Assembly: GCF_042661465.1 (NCBI RefSeq)
Contig: NZ_JBHSWE010000001.1
Span: 3,596,001-3,660,000, forward strand
Direction: 5' to 3'
Origin: Marinobacterium_A aestuariivivens
GTDB lineage: Bacteria; Pseudomonadota; Gammaproteobacteria; Pseudomonadales; Balneatricaceae
DNA length: 64,000 bases
Shown: positions 1-9,852 of the stretch, one piece after another
Layout of the letters: each line of letters opens with the position of its first letter
Numbering within the stretch: the first letter of the stretch is position 1
Notes under the pieces: generated by a model
What the model was told of the DNA's origin: nothing
The model's input: only the letters and a program-made list of their open reading frames with translations
The model's database searches: none
Made by a program: the position numbers and the translations under genes

Positions 1-889
1 AGGCGTTCGATCCCAAGTCGGTGAAGACGCTGCGCAACGATCTCGAAAAGCTGCTCGGCAAACGGGATGCCTGGAGACGCCGCTGCTGCGCGCGCTGTTC
101 GACGAGTTTCTCGAAGGCCAGCAGAAGCGCCGTCGCTCCGAGACCCACGAACGGGTCTGGTTCAACCTGGCCGGTTACTGCCTGAGGCCCGGATTCGGCT
201 ATCCGCTGGATGACTGGCGGCTGCAGCAGATCTGGCCGCTGTACCGACAGGGGCTGCAGTTCGACAAGGGCAACCCGGCCTGGAGCAACTGGTGGGTGTT
301 CTGGCGGCGGGCCGCCGGCGGTCTCGATCAGGATCAGCAGCAGAAGCTGTTCAACGATATTGCCAAATACCTCGATCCCGTGGCGCTGCGCAACCGCAAG
401 CTGATGGCCGACCTGCAGACCCGGGCGTATGACGATATGGTGCAGCTGGTCGCCGGATTGGAACGCCTGCCGGTCGAGACCAAGGTCAAGGTGGGCAACT
501 GGCTGCTCAAACGCCTCGAGAAGAAAAGCGAGACCCAGACCAGCTGGTGGGCGGTCGGTCGTATCGGTGCCCGGGTGCTGTTCCATCGCAGTGCCCATAA
601 CGTGGTACCGCCGGAGGTGGCGACAACCTGGTTGCGGCGGTTGCTGAAAGAGGACTGGAAGAAGAATCAGCAGATCGCCTTTGCCGCGGTGATGCTGTCG
701 CGCCTCAGCGGGGATCGCAGTCGCGATCTCGAGCCTGAGGACCGGGACCGGGTAATCGTGAAACTGCAGGACGCCAAGGCACCGGCACTCTGGATCGAAC
801 TGGTCTCGCAAGCCCGCGAACTGAGCGATGCCGAAAACCAGATGCTGTTCGGCGAGAAACTGCCGTCGGGGCTCAAGCTGATCGACTGA
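1..889 (+). CDS. Hsp70-family (YegD-like) protein with DUF3731-type C-terminus, 5' truncated
   Basis: This is the 3' end of a gene that begins before the window. The translation (for example LRPGFGYPLDDWRL, then WSNWWVFWRRAAGG) resembles the DUF3731 region that follows the ATPase domain of some Hsp70-family proteins, so a chaperone-like role is inferred; the ATPase part is not visible. The reading frame changes near position 74: the first codons read in frame 3 and the rest in frame 2. Adding one G after TGG restores DAWETPLLRALFDEF. The last residues are LKLID before TGA. Family assignment is from recalled similarity only. Confidence 0.6.
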   Translation, partial: GVRSQVGEDAAQRSRKAARQTGCLETPLLRALFDEFLEGQQKRRRSETHERVWFNLAGYCLRPGFGYPLDDWRLQQIWPLYRQGLQFDKGNPAWSNWWVFWRRAAGGLDQDQQQKLFNDIAKYLDPVALRNRKLMADLQTRAYDDMVQLVAGLERLPVETKVKVGNWLLKRLEKKSETQTSWWAVGRIGARVLFHRSAHNVVPPEVATTWLRRLLKEDWKKNQQIAFAAVMLSRLSGDRSRDLEPEDRDRVIVKLQDAKAPALWIELVSQARELSDAENQMLFGEKLPSGLKLID

Positions 890-924
890 CCAGACCCCTA
901 TTCGAACTTGGAGACACAAACCTG

Positions 925-1719
925 ATGACGCCAGAAGAGATCGAGAAGCGCCTTGCCTTTGCCCGGGCCGTTGCCGAGGATGCCGGCAAGATTGCGCTGC
1001 GCTATTTCCGCCAGCCGCTGGAGGTCGAAAACAAGCTCGAAGGTGAGCAGTTCGATCCGGTGACCCGCGCCGACCGAGAGGTCGAGGCCGAGATCCGGCA
1101 GAAGCTCGGCGAAGCCTATCCGGATGACAGCATCATCGGCGAAGAGGCCGGCACGTCCGAGGGCAGCAGCGACATCGCCTGGATCATCGATCCGATCGAC
1201 GGCACCCGCGCCTTTATCAGCGGCGTGCCGGCCTGGGGCACGCTGCTGGGTCTGATGGAGAGCGACAACTGTGTCGGCGGCCTGATGCACCAGCCCTATA
1301 TCGGCGAGACCTTCGTCGGCGGGCCGTCCGGTGCCTTTCTGTACCGTCAGGGGCAGCAGACGGCACTGCGTTCGCGCCAGGGCGCGACGCTTGGCGATGC
1401 CATCCTCTACTGCACCCACCCGAATCATTTCGAGTCCGAAGCGGACCTGGCCGGCTTCCAGCGTGTCGCCGAGGCGAGCCGGCTCTACCGCTTCGGCGGG
1501 GATTGCTATTCCTACTGCCTGCTGGCGCAGGGCCAGATCGACCTGGTCATCGAGGGCGGGCTGCAGCCCTACGACATCATCCCGCTGATCCCGCTGATTG
1601 AAGCCGCCGGTGGCGTGGTCACCGATCGCGATGGCCGGCCGGCGACTAAAGGCGGGCTGATCGTCGCCGCGGCCAACGCACGGCTTCATGCCGAAGCGCT
1701 GGCGCTGCTGAACGGCTGA
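925..1719 (+). CDS. Inositol-monophosphatase family phosphatase, HisN-like (copy 1)
   Basis: A 264-residue enzyme of the Mg-dependent inositol monophosphatase family, which hydrolyses phosphate monoesters in the cytoplasm. The metal-binding motifs GEEAG and DPIDGTRAF (about residues 72-95) and the C-terminal GGDCYSYC and PYDIIPLIPLIEAAGG segments are present. The closest recalled subgroup is HisN-type histidinol phosphatase. A second copy at 4862-5665 shares DAILYCT and RFGGDCY. No histidine-biosynthesis gene is nearby, whereas phosphate and phosphodiester genes are, so dephosphorylation of a catabolic sugar or polyol phosphate is a reasonable alternative. A GntR gene follows 134 bases downstream. 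Confidence 0.8.
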   Translation: MTPEEIEKRLAFARAVAEDAGKIALRYFRQPLEVENKLEGEQFDPVTRADREVEAEIRQKLGEAYPDDSIIGEEAGTSEGSSDIAWIIDPIDGTRAFISGVPAWGTLLGLMESDNCVGGLMHQPYIGETFVGGPSGAFLYRQGQQTALRSRQGATLGDAILYCTHPNHFESEADLAGFQRVAEASRLYRFGGDCYSYCLLAQGQIDLVIEGGLQPYDIIPLIPLIEAAGGVVTDRDGRPATKGGLIVAAANARLHAEALALLNG

Positions 1720-1853
1720 ACCGGCCATACCCGCGGCTGCCGTCTATGGGCAAACTACGGGAGGTCGTATCCGCGCCTGGGCGCGCAGACCGGTTGCAGG
1801 CTTTAATGGCTGTCGCACATGACGATCAATTGAACGATGGAGAACTCAGCACC

Positions 1854-2585
1854 ATGGAGACCGAGGCCAGTATGACGTCGGCCAGCCTCGCCCGGCAGGC
1901 GTTGCACGAGGCTTTGCAGCAGGAGCGCTGGACAGCTGGGGAAAAGCTGCCTCCGGAGCGGGAGCTGTGCGAAACGCTGGGGGTCAAGCGGATGTCGCTG
2001 CGCCAGGCATTGCTGACGCTGGAAAACGAGGGGGCGATCTTCCGTATCGACCGCAAGGGCTGGTTTGTCGCCCAGCCCCGTTTCGTCTACGACCCGCTGG
2101 GTTACGTTAGTTTCCAGCGTGCGGCGCGGGAGCAGGGCAAGGCGAGCTGGCAGGATCTGGAGCAGGAGATGATCGGGGCAGATGCCAAACAGGCGGCTGA
2201 CTTTGGCATTGAAACCGGGGCTCCGCTATTCCGGGTGTTTGGCTGGGGCGCCTTCAACGGTCATCGCATTTTTGTCCACGATGTGCTGATCAACTGCCAG
2301 CGGGCGCCGGGTTACCCGGACAGGCTGGAGGGCGGCTCCTTCACCGAGGTCTGGGAGCAGGCGTTCAATATTCGACCGCAGTTGTCGGATCTGCTGATCC
2401 GGCCCGTTCGGCTGGAGGGCAGGGCGCAGCAGCTGTTGGGGTGCACCAGTGGGGCGCCGGGGCTCTATATCGAGCGCATCAAGACCGATGGCAACGGGCA
2501 AATCATCCAGGTCGACCGGGAATACTGGCGCTTCGAGGCGCTGGAGTTGCATTTCTCTCCCGATGGCGCCGCCAGGCGGCGTTAA
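1854..2585 (+). CDS. GntR-family regulator with UTRA effector domain (copy 1)
   Basis: The protein has an N-terminal winged helix (GEKLPPERELCETLGV, then SLRQALLTLENEGAIFR) and a C-terminal UTRA-like ligand domain ending in a DREYWRFEALELHF segment. GntR/UTRA proteins are usually repressors released by a small sugar-, phosphate- or amine-type metabolite. The start at 1854 (METEASMTS) aligns with the paralogue at 11601 and has GGAG upstream; an in-frame ATG at 1746 is the alternative. The two regulators are strikingly similar over their whole length. None of the palindromes found at 11.5 kb occurs upstream of this copy. Confidence 0.88.
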   Translation: METEASMTSASLARQALHEALQQERWTAGEKLPPERELCETLGVKRMSLRQALLTLENEGAIFRIDRKGWFVAQPRFVYDPLGYVSFQRAAREQGKASWQDLEQEMIGADAKQAADFGIETGAPLFRVFGWGAFNGHRIFVHDVLINCQRAPGYPDRLEGGSFTEVWEQAFNIRPQLSDLLIRPVRLEGRAQQLLGCTSGAPGLYIERIKTDGNGQIIQVDREYWRFEALELHFSPDGAARRR

Positions 2586-2604
2586 ATCGTTCCTCCCTTT
2601 CGCG

Positions 2605-2623
2605 TGGGAGCGACATGCTCCCA
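2605..2623. terminator. Hairpin between convergent genes
   Basis: A perfect 7-bp stem TGGGAGC/GCTCCCA with a 5-base loop lies in the 45-base gap between the converging GntR and Pit genes. There is only a short pyrimidine stretch nearby, so a bidirectional terminator is inferred rather than certain. Confidence 0.45.
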
Positions 2624-2630
2624 TCCTCGC

Positions 2631-4105
2631 TCAACGCTCGAAGGTCCGGTAGAGATGGGCGAGTTTCTGCTGCAGGTCCTGATTGAAGTACTTGTTGCCG
2701 GGGAGGTCGGGTTTGAGTCGCCAGGCCTCTGTGCGCGATGCGAGCGCTTCCTCGAGCTGCCAACGGTATTCGAATCGTTGTCCGACAGCCTCATTCAGTG
2801 CCAGCCACTGTTTCCGTGAGAACCATTCCCGGTCAAGTCGGCCGATCCTGTCATGGTCGAGGACAAAATCGCTGCGCAAGCTGAAGTGAATCAACTTTTG
2901 CTGGTCGTCGTTGTCGAGTGGCTGCTGGCTCTGGGCACTGGCGATCAGTTGTTGCGCGGAGCCGTACTCGCTATCGACCAGCATTTCCAGAGTCGTGGTA
3001 TCGAGCCCCTGGGCCTTTAACCGCTTAAGGGCCGGCTCGGATATGACGAAATGCTGTGGCCGGGCGACGCTGAGATGCAGCAGGTCCTGCAGCACGAAAA
3101 GACAGAGCATGCAGATCAGAGCGGCCACCACCGGGGTCGAGACCCAGCCGCAGCCGATACGGCCGACCAGTCGCCAGTTGACCGAGTGGCCGCCCCTGAG
3201 CAGCCCGATGCCAACCACCGCACCGACGACGGCCTGGGTGCTGCTCACGGGCACCAGTGGAATGGGGGCAGGCCCCAGTCGATCAACTGCCGTTCGAGTG
3301 CCTGGGAGGCAAACAGAAACAGCACCAGCGAGTGGGCGACGACAATAATCCAGGCCGATACCGGGGATACCTGCAGCAGTTTGCAGCCAACGGTCAGCAT
3401 CACGCGCTTCGAATAGGTATAAATACCGACCGCAATGGCCAGACTGCCCAGCAGGAACAACTGTTGCGTCGCGCTGAAGAGGAGGCCGGAAACGTCCAGG
3501 TCCTGAAAGGGCGAGACGGTGGTGAAAACGCCCATGACGTTGGCGATGTTGTTGGCACCGAGGGTGTAGGCGCCGAAAGCGCCTGTCAGTATCAGCGCCA
3601 GGCGCGTCAGGGCGTCCTGTCTCAGCAGATGGGGCCGAAACCGGCTCAGACACGACTCCACCGCTTGCGAGAGCAGTACGGCGAAAAGGCCCGCCAACAG
3701 CGGACAGAGCACCCAGGTGGCGAGAATCTTGAGCAGGGTATTGGTATCGGTCACGGAGCCGGTAAAGAGGTTCCAGCCGACGATAGCCCCGACAATCGCC
3801 TGGGTGGTGGAGGCCGTCAGCCCCATGCGTACCAGCATGAAAACCGACAGCGCCGCCGCCAGGGCGGTCGCGAAGGCACCGGCGATCTCATCGATGCCGC
3901 CCAGCGAACCGAGTGTGCGGGCGGCACCGGCACCATCGATGACCGCGCCGAGCACCACAAATACAGAACAGGTCAGCGCGGCGGTCGAAAAGCGCAGCAT
4001 GCGTGATCCCACCGCGGTACCGAAGACGTTGGCGGCATCGTTGGCCCCCAGCGACCAGCCGAGAAACAGACCGCTCGAGACGAAGAAGAAAAAGCTCAGA
4101 TCCAT
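2631..4105 (-). CDS. Pit-family inorganic phosphate transporter with C-terminal extension
   Basis: An inner-membrane transporter of the Pit family, with the two signature repeats visible as GWSLGANDAANVFG near the N-terminus and GAYTLGANNIANVMG in the middle, and the paired TQAIVGAIVG and TQAVVGAVVG helices. Pit proteins move metal-phosphate with protons. A hydrophilic tail of roughly 130 residues follows the last helix and is longer than in a minimal Pit. One base is missing in the G/C run at about 3264-3268; adding a C restores GLPPIPLVPVSS. It is the last cistron of the leftward operon, directly after a DUF47 gene, and may export or balance phosphate released by the upstream hydrolases. 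Confidence 0.87.
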
Positions 4106-4116
4106 GCTGCCATCAC

Positions 4117-4776
4117 CTAGATGCGACGCTTGATAGCGTAGATGGAGAGCCGGTCGCTGATGTCCTCGGCGGTGTTGGCGAGCTCGTCAATCCGCTCGAC
4201 GAAATAGCGCAGGTGGACTTTTTGTGCGACATCCAGTTCCGAGCTAAAAATGCGTCGCAACAGTGAGGTGCTGAGCTTGTCCGCTTCGGTCTCGAGCATC
4301 TGTACCTTGCAATTGTGGTCCCGCACCACCTGAATATCCCGGAAGAAAGCCCTGGCAGAGGCGATCAACAGTTCGACGCAGTCGCATACGGTTTCCAGCA
4401 GGCGGTTCAGCTCCGCCAGGGTGGTTGCCGGGAACTGCGGACGCTCGATATGAAACTTGAACAGGCCGGCTTCGAACAGGTTGATCAGCACGTCAACATC
4501 CTCGAGCAACGACATCACGTCGGCCCGCAGATCGGGGATCAGGGTGTGGACATAGAGTTCGGTTTCGATCTCGCGGCGCAGCTGATCGCTTTCGCTCTCG
4601 AGCGCCTCGACCCGGGCCATTTTTTCCTCGAACTCGGGGCATATGCCCTGCTCGATATAGAGCTTCATCGCCTGCCTGAACAGCAGGCCAGCCATGACGA
4701 CCTTGTCGAAGAAGTGATCAATGTTTCTCTCCACCCGGCTGGTACGGCTGAAGAGAGAGGGTAGTTTGAAGTTCAT
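4117..4776 (-). CDS. DUF47 / PhoU-like phosphate transport regulator
   Basis: A 219-residue all-helical protein without membrane segments, typical of the DUF47 (TIGR00153) family that is usually paired with Pit transporters. Recognisable segments are RNIDHFFDKVVMAG, MSLLEDVDVLINLFE and a C-terminal VERIDELANTAEDISDRL. The start at 4776 (MNFKLPSLF) gives the normal family length. Only 11 bases separate it from the Pit gene, so the two are almost certainly co-transcribed and probably act together on phosphate flux. Confidence 0.87.
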   Translation of the reverse strand: MNFKLPSLFSRTSRVERNIDHFFDKVVMAGLLFRQAMKLYIEQGICPEFEEKMARVEALESESDQLRREIETELYVHTLIPDLRADVMSLLEDVDVLINLFEAGLFKFHIERPQFPATTLAELNRLLETVCDCVELLIASARAFFRDIQVVRDHNCKVQMLETEADKLSTSLLRRIFSSELDVAQKVHLRYFVERIDELANTAEDISDRLSIYAIKRRI

Positions 4777-4861
4777 GATACTGTCCTTTCGCCGTTGCGG
4801 GACCCGATTCGCAAACCGGGCCCCAGTCCGCTGTTCGTCGCCGAAGCCAGCATCGCGGGCA

Positions 4862-5665
4862 CTAGTCCGCCTGCCGACCCGCAGCCGGGCATCGGCCCTG
4901 CAGCACGGCCAGCGCCTGCCGATGCAGCTGTGGAGTGGCCGATGCCAGCAGGCTGCCATCCCAGTCCGGGCCGCCGACCGCCTGCCCGTGCCAGTCGCTG
5001 ATACGGCCCCCGGCTTCCTCGATGACGGTGACCATGGCCATCACGTCGTAGATCTTCAGGTCGGCCTCCACCAGCAGGTCGATATGGCCGCAGGCCAGCA
5101 GACCCGCGAGGTAACAGTCGCCGCCAAAGCGCCGCAGCTTCACCTGTCCGGCCAGCCGGTTGAAGCGCTCGAGCTGACGCGGGCTGAAGGGGTCCGGTTC
5201 GGTGCAGTAGAGGATGGCATCCTGCAATTCGGTGACCGACGAGGTGTGGCAGGTCTGGCCGTTGTAGCGGGTACCGCATCCTCTCTGCGCCACCCAGCGT
5301 TCATCCGAGATCGGGATGTCGATCAGGCCGAATATTGGCAGGTCGGCTTCCTGCAGGCTGATAAGCGTGCCAAAGGTCGGCATCCCGGAGATGAAGCTCT
5401 TGGTGCCGTCGATGGGATCGATGACCCAGGTAAAGGCCCCACCCTGCTGGAGCTGTTCATGCTCCTCGCCGATGATGTTGTGGCTCGGGAAGTGGTTGCG
5501 CAGCATTTCGCGCAGTGCGCTTTCGGTTTCCCGGTCGGCGATGGTGACCGGGCTGGTGTCCGCCTTGTCCTGGATCGGGATACGGGTGCGGAAGTAGGGC
5601 TGAAGTATGCTTCGTGCACGATCGGCCATCTTGTTGGCCAGTTCATGGGGCAACATCTGGGTCAT
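4862..5665 (-). CDS. Inositol-monophosphatase family phosphatase, HisN-like (copy 2)
   Basis: A 267-residue member of the same Mg-dependent phosphatase family as the gene at 925. Metal-site motifs IIGEEHE and VIDPIDGTKSFISG are intact, as are RRFGGDCYLAGLLACG and IYDVMAMVTVIEEAGG. The start at 5665 (MTQMLPHE) was chosen for family length. It lies inside the leftward operon between the ABC permease and DUF47/Pit genes. That placement suggests it dephosphorylates a monoester derived from the imported substrate, with the phosphate passed to Pit. This is inferred from order; histidinol phosphatase activity cannot be excluded from sequence alone. Confidence 0.82.
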   Translation of the reverse strand: MTQMLPHELANKMADRARSILQPYFRTRIPIQDKADTSPVTIADRETESALREMLRNHFPSHNIIGEEHEQLQQGGAFTWVIDPIDGTKSFISGMPTFGTLISLQEADLPIFGLIDIPISDERWVAQRGCGTRYNGQTCHTSSVTELQDAILYCTEPDPFSPRQLERFNRLAGQVKLRRFGGDCYLAGLLACGHIDLLVEADLKIYDVMAMVTVIEEAGGRISDWHGQAVGGPDWDGSLLASATPQLHRQALAVLQGRCPAAGRQAD

Positions 5666-5715
5666 GGGTCGGTTCTCTCTTGATTCTGCAGTTCGGTGGA
5701 AGAGTGTCCTGTGGC

Positions 5716-6581
5716 TCAGCGGCTGGTGGGATCCAGTTTGTCCCGTACCCAGTCGCCTAGCAGCGCAAAGGCCAGGGTCGTAAAAAAGATCACCAGTGCG
5801 GGCAGGGTGGCGAGCCACCAGGCCGTCAGCAGGTAGTCGCGACCGAAGCCGACCATATTGCCGAGGCTGGTCATCGGTGGTTGAATGCCGAGGCCCAGGA
5901 AGCTCAGCGAGGTTTCCAGCATGATGGTCTGGGGAAAGTTCAGCGTCATGTTGACGATCAGCGCATTGGCGATGTTGGGCAGGATATGGCGGCCGTAAAT
6001 GCGCCAGGGCGAAGCCCCAGGGTGCGCACCGCGACGGCATAGCCATGCTGGATCGACGACAGCGCGAGGCCGCGGGTAATGCGCGCGTAGCGTTCCCAGC
6101 CGAAGATCCCCATCAGCAGGATGAACAGCATCAGGCTGTTGCTGAAAAAGGCCACCACCGCCAGTGCCAGGATCATGAACGGAATCGAAGCCTGGTAGTC
6201 GATGGCGATCATCACCAGATCATCCACCCAGCCGCGGAAATGGGCGGCCAGCAGGCCGACCAGGGTGCCGAACAGGGCCCCGATCAGGGTACCGAGCAGC
6301 GCGACCAGCAGGCTAACCTGTATCGAGGTGACCAGCCGGCTCAGTACGTCGCGCCCGAGGTGGTCGGTGCCGAGCAGGTGGCTCCAGTTACCGCCCTCAA
6401 GCCAGACCGGCGGTTCCAGCCGGGCGCGCAGGTCGATCGACTGGTAGTCGTAGGGCAGCCAGAGGTCGCCGCTGACTGCGACCAGCACCATCAGTGCCAG
6501 CCAGGCCACTGAAAGCCAGATCAGCAGTGGCAGGCGGAATTTGCGGCGGGCAGGTACCGCCGTTGCCGTCAGTGTCGTCAT
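5716..6581 (-). CDS. Dpp/Opp-type ABC transporter permease, DppC-like
   Basis: An inner-membrane permease with an N-terminal helix (LLIWLSVAWLALMVLVAV), the LLGTDHLGRDVLSR segment typical of DppC/OppC proteins, several later helices and the cytoplasmic coupling segment. The frame breaks in the run CCCC at 6015-6018. Adding one base restores TLGASPWRIYGRHILPNIA, the EAA-type loop that contacts the ATPases. After the break it continues as NFPQTIMLETSLSFLGLG to the stop at 5716. It starts 1 base after the DppB-like gene, so the two permeases form the transmembrane pair of the importer. Confidence 0.88.
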
Positions 6582-6582
6582 T

Positions 6583-7515
6583 TCAGTCTCCTGTTCTCAG
6601 GCTGGCGACGCGTGGATCGAGCCAGCCGTACAGCAAATCGATCACCAGGTTGGTGAGTACCATGGAGCAGGCGATCAGCATGACGATGATCTGCACTACC
6701 GCCAGGTCGCGGTTGGCCACCGAGCTGACCAGCAGCCGGCCCAGGCCCGGCCAGGCAAAGAGGCTTTCGGTCACCACGCCGCCGGCGACCAGCGTGCCGA
6801 CGAAGAATCCCACCACGGTGATCAGCGGTATCGCGGCATTCGGCAATGCATGTCGGCGTACCGCCTGATGCCAGCGCAGGCCCTTGGCCCTGGCGGTACG
6901 CATGTAGGGCTGGTTCAGGACCTCCAGCATGGCCGAACGGGTGAAGCGGGCGAAAACAGCCGCTTCCGCCACAGTCATGGTCAGCACCGGCATTACCAGG
7001 TGTTGCCAGGTGCCGCTGCCGCTGGACGGCAACAGCTGCCAGGTGACCGAAAACAGCAGAATCAGGAAGATACCGAGCACGAAGTTCGGCAGGCTGAAGC
7101 CGGCCACCGACACCAGCATGGTCAGGCGATCGACCCAGCTGTTGCGGTGCAGTGCTGCATAGATGCCCGCCGGGACCCCGATCAATAGTGTGCATATCCC
7201 GGTGATACCCATCAGCAGCAGCGTCTTGGGCAGGCGTTCAAGCACCGCGGTCATCGCGTCGCGTTCTTCGAAGTAGGAATAGCCGAAATCGCCTTGCAGG
7301 CAATTGCCGAGGAAATGCAGATACTGCTGCCAGATCGGCAAATCCAGACCCCATTGCTGGCGGAAGGCATCCAGCGCGCGGGGATCGGCGTCCAGTCCCA
7401 GTACATAGATGGCGGGATCGCCGGACAGGCGCAGTACGACAAAGACCGTGGTGACGATCAGCAGCACCGTGAGCAGTGCCCGGGCCAGCTTTTGGAGTAC
7501 ATAGAGCATGTTCAT
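6583..7515 (-). CDS. Dpp/Opp-type ABC transporter permease, DppB-like
   Basis: A 310-residue inner-membrane permease with the N-terminal helix and conserved DPAIYVLG and QQWGLDLPIWQQYLHFL segments of DppB/OppB proteins. The EAA-type loop reads YMRTARAKGLRWHQAVRRHALPNA in the family pattern. The start codon ATG at 7515 overlaps the stop of the upstream ATPase by one base, showing tight translational coupling. No frame defect is seen. The substrate cannot be read from the permease; the operon context points to an organophosphate. Confidence 0.9.
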   Translation of the reverse strand: MNMLYVLQKLARALLTVLLIVTTVFVVLRLSGDPAIYVLGLDADPRALDAFRQQWGLDLPIWQQYLHFLGNCLQGDFGYSYFEERDAMTAVLERLPKTLLLMGITGICTLLIGVPAGIYAALHRNSWVDRLTMLVSVAGFSLPNFVLGIFLILLFSVTWQLLPSSGSGTWQHLVMPVLTMTVAEAAVFARFTRSAMLEVLNQPYMRTARAKGLRWHQAVRRHALPNAAIPLITVVGFFVGTLVAGGVVTESLFAWPGLGRLLVSSVANRDLAVVQIIVMLIACSMVLTNLVIDLLYGWLDPRVASLRTGD

Positions 7516-8536
7516 CAGGCCACCTCCTCGATCGGAATCCTGGCTTCAAAGCACGCCGTGGCATGGCCCCGGCGATCCGCAAGCAGGTCTGGCATTTGCT
7601 GGCGACAGTGCTCGGTCGCCAGACTGCAGCGCGGGTGGAAACGACAGCCGTCGGGCGGGTCGGCCGGGCTTGGCGGCTCGCCGACCAGGGCAATGCGATC
7701 ACGCCGGGCGCCCGGGTCCGCTTTCGGGATGGCCGAAATCAGCGCCCGGGTATAGGGATGGCGGGGGGCAGAAAAAGTTGTCTGGCCGGTCCCATCTCGA
7801 CGATCTGGCCGAGGTACATCACCGCCACCCGGTCGCACAGATGGCGCACCACCGACAGGTCGTGGCTGATGAAGAGCAGCGTCAGCCCCATCTCGTGCCG
7901 CAACCGTTGCAGCAGGTTGACGATCTGGGCCTGGATCGAAACATCCAGCGCCGAAATCGGCTCGTCGCAGATCAGCAGCTCGGGCTTGAGGATCAGTGCC
8001 CGTGCCAGCACCACGCGCTGACGCTGACCACCGCTGAGTTCGTGGGGATACTTCCCCAGCTGGCTGGATTGCAGACCGACGCTGTGCAGCAGCTCTTCGG
8101 CCAGTTGCCGCCGCGTCGCATTGTCGTGTTGCTGGTGGATGATCAGGGGTTCGATTACCTGATCCAGCACCCTCATGCGTGGATCCAGCGCGCCCAGCGG
8201 GTCCTGGAAGACATACTGCAGTTTCTGGCGCAGCGGCTTCCAGGCCGCATCGGACAGGTCCGTCAGTTCCTGGCCCCGGTACTGCACCGAGCCCTCGCTG
8301 GCCCTGGCCATGTTGAGAACCAGTTTGGCGGTGGTGGATTTGCCGCAGCCGCTCTCGCCGACCACGCCAAATGCCTCGCCGGGCTGGATATCGAAACTGA
8401 CGCCGTTGACCGCGTGGATCAGCGGGCGCGGCCCGAACAGACTGCTGCCTTTGCTGCTCTTGAAGGCACAGTGCAGGTCGCGAATCCTGAGCAGAGGGGT
8501 ACCTGAGGTCTCGGAAGTTACTATGCTGTTCATCAT
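7515..8536 (-). CDS. ABC transporter ATPase, DppF/OppF-like
   Basis: A cytoplasmic ATP-binding subunit with Walker A GESGCGKST, signature LSGGQRQRV, Walker B LLICDEPISALD and the C-terminal oligopeptide-transporter extension with GCRFHPRCSLAT. The start is the ATG pair at 8531-8536 (MMNSIVTSET). The T run of five on the coding strand (7772-7776) needs one more T; this restores ARQLFSAPRHPYTRAL and joins the two halves. It overlaps both neighbours in the operon (DppD-like upstream, DppB-like downstream). Confidence 0.88.
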
Positions 8537-9524
8537 CGATGTGCTCGGGTCTTTTGTACGGGCAGGGGGAGAAGCAGCTGAACAGGTGGTCGCTGTCATT
8601 GCATTGCTGAGCTGGCGAGCCGTGGTAACAGCAGCCGGAGGCCTCGGGGCAGCGCGGTGCAAAGGCGCAGCCCTCCCCAAACTCGTGGGGCTGGGGAACG
8701 ACCCCGGGTATCGGTGTGAGAGCTTCGTCGCTGCTGTCGATGCGCGGCAGCGATGCCAGCAGGCCCTGGGTATAGGGATGGCGCGGGCTCTGGAACACGG
8801 CCGCCACCGGACCGCTTTCGACGACGCGGCCGCAGTACATCACCAGCACCCGGTCGCAAGTCTCCGCCACCACGCCCAGGTCGTGGGTCACCAGAATGAT
8901 CGACATGCCGCGCTGGTCCCGAAGCGAGCGCAGCAGGTCGATGATCTGCGCCTGCACCGTGACATCCAGCGCCGTGGTCGGCTCGTCGGCGATCAGCAGG
9001 CGGGGATTTCCGGCCAGCATCATGGCGATCACCACGCGCTGGTTCAGGCCGCCCGAGAGCTGGTGCGGATAGGCTTTCAGGCGCTGCTCCGGCGCCGGTA
9101 CGCCGACGTCGCTGAGCAGACGGATGGCGCGATGCTTCAGTTCGCTGCGGCCGATGCGTTTGGCGCTGTGCAGCCGGATAGCCTCGTAGAGCTGTTTGCC
9201 GATGGTCTGCACCGGGTTCAGCGCACTCATCGGGTCCTGAAAGATCATCGCCAGCTCGTTGCCGCGCAGGACGCTCATGGCGTCGTCGTCCTGGCTGAGC
9301 AGCCGCTTGCCGTTCCAGCGGATCTCGCCGCGCAAGCGGGCGTTGTCGTCCAGCAGGCCCATCGCCGCCATGCAGGTCACGCTCTTGCCGCTGCCGCTTT
9401 CGCCCACCAGGCCGATAATCTCCCCGCGGCCCACCTTAAGGTCGACGCCCCGCACCACCGGAACGGATGTCTCTCCCGTGTCGAAAGAGACATGCAGGTC
9501 TAGGGTTTCCAACAAGGATTGCAT
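8533..9524 (-). CDS. ABC transporter ATPase, DppD/OppD-like
   Basis: The second ATPase of the importer, with Walker A GESGSGKSV, signature LSGGLNQRV and Walker B LLIADEPTTALDV, followed by the Cys-containing tail CAFAPRCPEASGCC. In the raw sequence the frame stays open through the whole next gene, giving a false 669-codon fusion. One extra base in the run at 8565-8569 gives a stop at 8533-8535 that overlaps the next start as ATGA, and a normal length of about 330 residues. That repair is inferred, but the resulting overlap supports it. Confidence 0.85.
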
Positions 9525-9570
9525 CAGAACTCCTGATATCGGTTATGGGGCGGGTGAAACCCGCCGGTTA

Positions 9571-9837
9571 GGGAACCTGCGAACAAGTCCCAATGAGTCT
9601 CTGGCTTCCAGCGCACGCCGGGATCAAGGTGCAGCTTCGAAGGCATGCCGGGGGCCTGTCGAGAAGCTGCAACGCAGAGTACGGCGTGCGCTGGAAGCCT
9701 GCAGGGCGGGCCCTGAAGCATGCATCTGCTGCGTTGAAGTGCTTGGAAAGGACTAAGGCCATTCCCTGCGCACTTCGCCTTGCAACTGCACGCTTCAGGA
9801 CCCGCAGAGGACAACTGGGACTTATTCGCAGGTTCCT
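9571..9837. repeat. MITE-like element with 24-bp terminal inverted repeats
   Basis: The ends at 9571-9594 and 9814-9837 form an imperfect 24-bp inverted repeat, GGGAACCTGCGAACAAGTCC against AGGAACCTGCGAATAAGTCC plus four more bases. The 267-base unit has no credible gene and sits in the 328-base gap between the solute-binding protein gene and the first ATPase gene. It looks like a non-autonomous transposable element. A small GGCGGGT/ACCCGCC hairpin lies just before it, at about 9550-9567. Confidence 0.65.
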
Positions 9838-9852
9838 AAAACAGCCCTGGCG

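Noticed and set aside
925..5665. HisN genes as part of histidine biosynthesis
   Set aside because: No other his gene is present and both copies sit with phosphate and transporter genes; the family name is kept only as a similarity.
7515..9524. A single 669-codon frame that looks like a DppD-DppF fusion
   Set aside because: The middle part encodes nothing like an ABC protein, while another frame carries a complete DppF core. Two one-base deletions explain the apparent fusion.
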